A stretch of DNA of 64,000 bases from G958296245 sp963664035 (GTDB lineage: Bacteria > Chloroflexota > Dehalococcoidia > Lucifugimonadales > G958296245): NCBI GenBank assembly GCA_963664035.2, contig OY760867.2:2356001-2420000 (forward strand). The letters run 5' to 3'. Made by a program: the position numbers and the translations under genes. This document shows, one piece after another, positions 60,041 to 64,000 of the stretch (position 1 is its first letter; each line of letters opens with the position of its first letter). Below the pieces are notes generated by a model. That model was not told where the DNA came from. It searched no databases and was given only the letters and a program-made list of their open reading frames with translations.

Positions 60041-60161
60041 CCCAAATCCCCCCACCTGAATGGCGATGACGCTCTATGGCGAGGGAGGGCGGTTTGAAAC
60101 CAGCCCCTACGGGGTGATGGCCGATAGATATGGCGCTGAACCTGGAGGTGGGGGATTTGGG
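60041..60161. repeat. dispersed 122-bp element, copy D
   Basis: Left end CCCAAATCCCCCCACCT and right end AGGTGGGGGATTTGGG are complementary. The central GGGCGGTTTGAAACCAGCCCC hairpin has lost a few bases of its left arm. It is adjacent to the promoter region of the Ldh-family gene. Confidence 0.9.
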
Positions 60162-60178
60162 TCGGCGAGTCTCTTGCC

Positions 60179-60203
60179 TCTTCCCCCGTCCGACGGGGGA
60201 AGA
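60179..60203. repeat. palindrome TCTTCCCCCGT/ACGGGGGAAGA
   Basis: Perfect 11-bp stem with a 3-nt loop. The half TTGCCTCTTCCCCCGTC also occurs at about 40421-40437 next to the ISNCY target site, so it is another dispersed repeat. No T-run, so termination is not supported. Confidence 0.55.
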
Positions 60204-60309
60204 TTGAGATGGGGGCGTGCGTGGCGGCGAATCTGCCGGTTATGCCCGCGCCGTCCAATTGGGATACAATCCACTTCCAGCCAGCTTCCAGGACCAACGG
60301 GAGGGTGAC

Positions 60310-61356
60310 ATGCACGTGATACGAGCCGCCGAGCTACATAGCCTCGTCAGCAGGACCCTGCAGGCGGTGGGCGCCGACCGGCGCAACGCCGACCGGGTTG
60401 CGGAGGCGCTCGTGTCGTCGAACCTCGCGGGAGTAGACACTCATGGCGTACTTCACCTCCCCAGGTACGTCGAATACGTACAGGACGGCGAGATCGAGCT
60501 CACGGCATGGCCCGAGGTCCTGAGCGAAACGCCCGCGACGGCGCTCGTCAGCGGCAACTGGGGGTTCGGACACGTCGCCGCCAAGTACGCGATGGAGCTC
60601 GCGATCGAGAAGGGCCGCGAGCAGGGCATCGCCATCGTGGGCATCGTGCAGTCCCACCACATCGGCCGCCTGGGCGAGTACGCCGAGATGGCCGCCTCCC
60701 ACGGCATGATCGGGCTGGTGTGGGCCGGCGGCTACGGCGAGCAGAAGCCGATGGCCGTGCCATACGGCGGACGCAAGCCGGTGCTGCACACGAACCCGCT
60801 GGCGATGGGCTTCCCAGCCGGCGGCGAGCCCACCGTCGTGCTCGACTTCGCCACCACCGCCATCGCAGGCTCCAAGGTCCTGCTCGCGCAGCAGGGCGGC
60901 AAGCCGATACCGCCCGACGCGCTCGTCGACAAGCACGGCAACCCCACCACCGACCCGGACGCCTTCAACGACGGCGGCGCGCAGCTTCCCTTCGGCGGCC
61001 ACAAGGGCTACGCCATCATGCTGGCCGTCGAGTACCTGAGCAGGATACTGCTCGGCACCGCCAGGTACGCCGACCCCGGCAAGGGCGGCGTATACATGCG
61101 CGACCAGGGCGTGTCGATGATGGCCTTCAAGGCGGACCTGTTCCAGCCGCTCGACGAGTTCGAGGCCCTCGCCGCCGAGATGGAGCGCCGCGTCAGGGCC
61201 ATCCCGCCCGCGCCGGGCTTCGACGAGGTGATCGTCCCCGGGGACCCGGAGGCCCGCAACCGGGCGGAGCGCAGCGAGAACGGCATCCCCATCACCGACG
61301 AGATATGGGCGTCGCTCGTCCGGACCGCCGAGTCCCTGGGAGTCTCCGCCGGTTGA
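60310..61356 (+). CDS. Ldh-family (malate/L-lactate-type) NAD(P)-dependent dehydrogenase
   Basis: 348 residues. ATG 60310 follows GGGAGGG, and the protein then starts as the family does (MHVIRAAELHSLVSRTL). Family marks are LAGVDTHGVLHLPRYV, ALVSGNWGFGHVAAKYAM, VQSHHIGRLGEYAEMAASHG and LPFGGHKGYAIMLAVE. These non-Rossmann enzymes reduce 2-oxo acids or ureidoglycolate/sulfolactate-like compounds. It is followed by two SDRs and a sialidase-like gene, suggesting a catabolic set. Confidence 0.92.
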   Translation: MHVIRAAELHSLVSRTLQAVGADRRNADRVAEALVSSNLAGVDTHGVLHLPRYVEYVQDGEIELTAWPEVLSETPATALVSGNWGFGHVAAKYAMELAIEKGREQGIAIVGIVQSHHIGRLGEYAEMAASHGMIGLVWAGGYGEQKPMAVPYGGRKPVLHTNPLAMGFPAGGEPTVVLDFATTAIAGSKVLLAQQGGKPIPPDALVDKHGNPTTDPDAFNDGGAQLPFGGHKGYAIMLAVEYLSRILLGTARYADPGKGGVYMRDQGVSMMAFKADLFQPLDEFEALAAEMERRVRAIPPAPGFDEVIVPGDPEARNRAERSENGIPITDEIWASLVRTAESLGVSAG

Positions 61357-61381
61357 CTCCCAATAGGACGCTCTCTATACT
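61353..61381 (+). promoter_or_regulatory. sigma-70-type promoter for the first SDR gene
   Basis: TTGACT, 17-bp spacer, TATACT. The -35 overlaps the stop codon of the Ldh-family gene, so the SDR can be expressed on its own. The predicted leader is about 38 nt. Confidence 0.65.
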
Positions 61382-61425
61382 CGCCGCAGTCCCGTAACCC
61401 ACCCACTCTCACCAGGAGCAACGCT

Positions 61426-62235
61426 ATGGGCACCTTCGACGGCAAGGTCGCAATCGTCACCGGCGGCGCCTACGGCATAGGACGGGCGACCGCCCTCGAG
61501 TTCGCAAAAGAGGGCGCGGCGGTCGCCATAGCAGACATCAACGAGGAGGTCGGACGCGCGGTCGAGGCCGATCTGAAAAGGCTGGGCGCGGGGGGCCTGC
61601 TCGTCAAGGCCGACGTGGCCCACCTGGACGAGTGCCGCCGGGTCGTCGCCGAAACGGTGGAAGCCTTCGGGGCCGTGGACATCCTGTTCAACAACGTCGG
61701 CATCCAGTCGCCCACCTCGTACCTGAACGTGGAGGACACCCCGGAGGACCTCTGGGACCGCATCATCGACGTGAACCTCAAGAGCTACTACATGATGGCA
61801 AAGTTCGCTATACCCGAGATGCGCAAGCGCGGCGGCGGCGCCGTCATCAACACCGCCAGCGTCCAGGGTCTCCAGTCCCAGAAGCTGGTGCCCGCCTACG
61901 CGGCCAGCAAGGGCGGGGTGCTCTCCCTGACGCGCCAGATGGCGCTCGACTACGCCGAGGAGAATATCCGCGTGCTCGCCGTCTGCCCCGGCACCATCGA
62001 CACCGAGATGGTGCGCACCATAGCCCGCACCGAGGAGGGCGACACCGACGAGATCGTGGCCGGCTGGGGCAAGGGCCATCCCATAGGGCGGGTCGGGCAG
62101 GGGACCGACATCGCGAACGTCGTGCTCTTCCTGGCCAGCGACAAGGCCAGCTTCATGACCGGCGAGCACGTCAACGTCGACGGCGGGTTCATGGCCCAGG
62201 GCGCATGGGCGTCGGGCGCCGGGTCCCAGGACTAG
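61426..62235 (+). CDS. short-chain dehydrogenase/reductase (SDR)
   Basis: 269 residues, ATG behind AGGAG. TGGAYGIG (12-19) binds NAD(P), ADINEE after strand 2 favours NAD, NNVGI is the structural NNAG variant, and the catalytic YAASK is at Tyr158/Lys162. A classical SDR oxidising a secondary alcohol. The ending GEHVNVDGGFMAQG is typical. Substrate unknown. Confidence 0.94.
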   Translation: MGTFDGKVAIVTGGAYGIGRATALEFAKEGAAVAIADINEEVGRAVEADLKRLGAGGLLVKADVAHLDECRRVVAETVEAFGAVDILFNNVGIQSPTSYLNVEDTPEDLWDRIIDVNLKSYYMMAKFAIPEMRKRGGGAVINTASVQGLQSQKLVPAYAASKGGVLSLTRQMALDYAEENIRVLAVCPGTIDTEMVRTIARTEEGDTDEIVAGWGKGHPIGRVGQGTDIANVVLFLASDKASFMTGEHVNVDGGFMAQGAWASGAGSQD

Positions 62236-62270
62236 CAACCGATTCGTCCGATCGCACTCCGCCGGTTCGT

Positions 62271-62366
62271 ATCGTATAGGCGGGTTTCAGCGCCGACAAT
62301 AGATAGACTGTATAGGCGAGTTTCAGCGCCGACAATAGATAGATCGTAAGGGCGAGTTTCAGCGCC
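62271..62366. repeat. 2.7 tandem copies of a 36-bp repeat
   Basis: Units start at 62271, 62307 and 62343 (the last is 24 bp). Each carries GGCGAGTTTCAGCGCC or a near copy followed by GACAATAGATAG. There are no spacers, so it is not a CRISPR. It lies between the two SDR genes. Confidence 0.85.
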
Positions 62367-62370
62367 GTAG

Positions 62371-62390
62371 GGGCGGGTTCAAACCCGCCC
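62371..62390. repeat. palindrome GGGCGGGTT/AACCCGCCC
   Basis: Perfect 9-bp stem with a 2-nt centre, preceded by CGTAG. Same core as at 16509-16532 and similar to the centre of the 122-bp element. Confidence 0.7.
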
Positions 62391-62418
62391 TCCCAAGACC
62401 GCAGCCAGGAGGCACGGA

Positions 62419-63192
62419 ATGGAAGGCAAGGTAGCCATCGTCACGGGCGGGGGCGGCGGGCTGGGCTCGGAGATTTGCCGCCGGTTCGCGTCCAGGGGCG
62501 CCGCCGTGGCCGTGGTCGACGTGAACGCCGATACGGCGGGACAGGTCGCCGACGGCATAAGCTCCGGCGGAGGCCGCGCCCTGGCCGTCCAGGCCGAAGT
62601 CACCGACGAGGCGTCCGTCGAGAACGCAGTGCGCGAAGCCGTCGATGTCCTGGGCAGGGTGGACTACCTGGTCCACTGCGCCGGCACCAACATCAAGGCC
62701 CCAATCCTGGAGATGTCCCTGGACCAGTGGGACCTGTCACTCGAGGCCCACCTGACGGGCGCCTTCCTATTCTGCCGCGAGGCCGGGAGGCGGATGGTCG
62801 AGCAGGGCGACGGCGGCAGCATCGTGCTGATGTCGTCGGTGGCGGCGACCGCGCCCGTGCCCGAAAGGGGCGCATACGGCCCCGCCAAAGCGGGGCTGAT
62901 CAACTTCGCCGGACAGCTTGGCCTGGAGTGGGCGCGGTACGGCATAAACGTCAACGCCATCTGCCCTGGCGTCGCGCTGACACCGATGACGAAGATGGTA
63001 TACGAGCGCGAGCCGGAGCTCAGGGCGCAGCGTCTCAAGAAGTTCCCCATAAAGCGCGAAGTCACCCCCGAGGAGGTGGCCGACCTCGCGCTCTTCCTGT
63101 GCAGCGACCAGGCGCGCTACATCAGCGGCGTCGGCATCCCCATAGACGGGGGCTTCCTCAACTCCGGCTTCTACCAGGACCCGGAGGACTGA
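62419..63192 (+). CDS. short-chain dehydrogenase/reductase (SDR)
   Basis: 257 residues. TGGGGGLG (9-16) cofactor loop, VVDVNADT, HCAGTN in place of NNAG, Ser near 139-140, and catalytic Tyr153/Lys157 in GAYGPAKAGL. A classical SDR of the 3-oxoacyl-reductase-like branch (GIPIDGGFLN tail). It differs enough from the upstream SDR to act on another substrate. ATG is 14 nt after CCAGGAGG. Confidence 0.94.
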   Translation: MEGKVAIVTGGGGGLGSEICRRFASRGAAVAVVDVNADTAGQVADGISSGGGRALAVQAEVTDEASVENAVREAVDVLGRVDYLVHCAGTNIKAPILEMSLDQWDLSLEAHLTGAFLFCREAGRRMVEQGDGGSIVLMSSVAATAPVPERGAYGPAKAGLINFAGQLGLEWARYGINVNAICPGVALTPMTKMVYEREPELRAQRLKKFPIKREVTPEEVADLALFLCSDQARYISGVGIPIDGGFLNSGFYQDPED

Positions 63193-63225
63193 TCGGAAGG
63201 CAGAGGGTATGGAGCCAGCAAACCC

Positions 63226-64000
63226 ATGACAAGACCCTGGAAGTGGGACGTCACAATCTACGACCGGCCCGGCTGGTACACGATCTCCGACAACCACAAG
63301 CAGCTTTACCTCTCTCCCGCCGGCAGGCTCGGCCTGAGGATATGGTCGTCTCCGGCGGCGCTCACCGCCACCGACTTCTGGAAGGAGCAGTTCGACAACC
63401 GGGTGCTGGTGTCGGACGACGGCGGCATGAGCTGGCGCACCGGCAGCGGGTCCGACGTGCCGCCCAGGCGCTCGGTCAGGACCGCGTCGGGCCGCATCGT
63501 CTCCATACTGAGCTCCGAGGTGCTGCGGGACCCGGAGGACCGCAAGCGCCACCTGGAAAGCGTCGGACTCGGCCATCTCTACAGCGACACCACCTTCTAC
63601 CAGTACGGCCTCTGGCCCGAGAGCATGCGGGACGAGGTGGCCGCGATGGGGCTGCTGGTCCACGAGGTGGGGAACGGCGTGATCGGCGCGCACACCGGCC
63701 AGACGCTGCGCATCTCCGAGGACGACGGCAAGACGTGGAAGTACCGCGAGCTGACCGAGTTCCCCTTCCACGCGAAGATGATCGGCTTCTTCCGCGACCC
63801 TGTCATCACCCCATCGGGCGCCATAGTGGGAGCCAGCGACGGCATCCCGAACCCGGGACGAGGACCGGCCGAGGGCCTGGTGGGCGTCGCCCACTGCCTC
63901 AGGAGCGAGGACGACGGCGATACGTGGGACCTTATCCCCGTCGGCGTGGACCCGGACGGCGTCATCGACTTCGCGGAGCCCCAGGTGGCGCTGCTGCCGT
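63226..64000 (+). CDS. sialidase/BNR-repeat-like protein, partial at window end
   Basis: 258 codons to the edge. It begins MTRPWKWDVTIYDRPGWYTI; an in-frame TGA 33 bp upstream leaves ATG 63226 as the only start. Asp-box motifs are visible: VSDDGGMSWRTG, ISEDDGKTWKYREL, SEDDGDTWDLIPV, marking a six-bladed BNR beta propeller. There is no signal peptide, so it is cytoplasmic. Whether it is a true exo-sialidase cannot be judged, since the Arg triad and nucleophile would lie partly beyond the window. Confidence 0.8.
   Translation, partial: MTRPWKWDVTIYDRPGWYTISDNHKQLYLSPAGRLGLRIWSSPAALTATDFWKEQFDNRVLVSDDGGMSWRTGSGSDVPPRRSVRTASGRIVSILSSEVLRDPEDRKRHLESVGLGHLYSDTTFYQYGLWPESMRDEVAAMGLLVHEVGNGVIGAHTGQTLRISEDDGKTWKYRELTEFPFHAKMIGFFRDPVITPSGAIVGASDGIPNPGRGPAEGLVGVAHCLRSEDDGDTWDLIPVGVDPDGVIDFAEPQVALLP

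Noticed and set aside
59560..60309. Replication origin in the repeat-rich gap
   Set aside because: No DnaA boxes or dnaA/dnaN/rep gene seen; the GAGACA repeats alone are not enough.
62271..62366. Possible CRISPR from 36-bp repeats
   Set aside because: Units are directly adjacent with no spacers, and no cas genes are present.

Overview
The window is high-GC bacterial DNA with dense genes, short intergenic gaps and frequent GTG/TTG starts. The gene content suggests a Chloroflexota bacterium, perhaps of the Dehalococcoidia/SAR202 type. That is an inference from the SCO1664-type plus DUF3090 pair (a pairing known from Actinobacteria and Chloroflexi) and from the many LLM flavin oxidoreductase, Gfo/Idh/MocA, amidohydrolase, phosphotriesterase-like, SDR and peptide-ABC genes. 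No rRNA, tRNA or CRISPR array was found.

Layout. 1-9.5 kb: metabolic genes (two Gfo/Idh/MocA dehydrogenases, LLM oxidoreductase, PHP phosphoesterase, NTF2-like protein, small glutaredoxin, MazG, MFS exporter, inositol-phosphatase-like enzyme, SCO1664/DUF3090 pair). 9.6-12.9 kb: a 1084-residue secreted protein of plant-type leucine-rich repeats. 13-18.2 kb: FAH-family enzyme, ccdA-moeB pair, a hypothetical protein, and a UGSC-family selenoprotein read through an in-frame UGA that is followed by a SECIS-like hairpin. 18.3-24 kb: a 1215-residue SAMD9-like AlbA/STAND/TPR/OB protein of clearly lower GC, then an ISAs1 element inserted into a frameshifted beta-propeller gene. 24-30.4 kb: membrane XRE regulator and LuxR-type regulator (divergent), a lipoprotein with about 32 copies of a 16-residue YAxxYA repeat, and a helical lipoprotein. 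30.7-33.1 kb: a two-gene CBASS-like unit (CD-NTase plus SLOG/STALD protein) downstream of a DUF502 gene. 33.4-40.3 kb: a TIM-barrel hydrolase-like protein, an AlbA_2-HATPase-TPR protein and uvrA. 40.4-42 kb: an ISNCY-type element with a 16-bp target duplication. 42-46.5 kb: nicotinamidase-like and nicotinate phosphoribosyltransferase genes, cytidylate-kinase-like protein, Uma2 nuclease, P-loop kinase-like protein, PaREP1/HEPN protein. 46.5-51.1 kb: a five-gene leftward catabolic operon. 51.2-53.9 kb: an IS701-like element nested inside a second ISAs1 copy. 54-58.6 kb: a peptide-type ABC importer operon without ATPases, ending in a DUF4352 lipoprotein. 58.6-64 kb: an orphan DNA methyltransferase, a repeat-rich gap, Ldh-family dehydrogenase, two SDRs and the start of a sialidase-like BNR protein.

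How it fits together. Before the nested ISs arrived, the catabolic operon and the ABC importer were divergent neighbours about 0.2 kb apart, each with a recognisable sigma-70 promoter, so import and breakdown of an amide- or ester-like substrate may be linked. Nicotinamidase and nicotinate phosphoribosyltransferase form an NAD salvage pair. The SAMD9-like STAND protein, the CD-NTase/SLOG pair, the AlbA_2-HATPase-TPR protein, the PaREP1/HEPN protein and the orphan methyltransferase are scattered accessory or defence-type genes.

Non-coding structure is rich: a dispersed element of about 122 bp with 16-bp terminal inverted repeats (three near-complete copies and one truncated), short REP-like palindromes, a MITE-like 84-bp element, tandem 36-bp repeats, and promoters with extended -10 boxes or with the -10 only 9-11 nt from the start codon.
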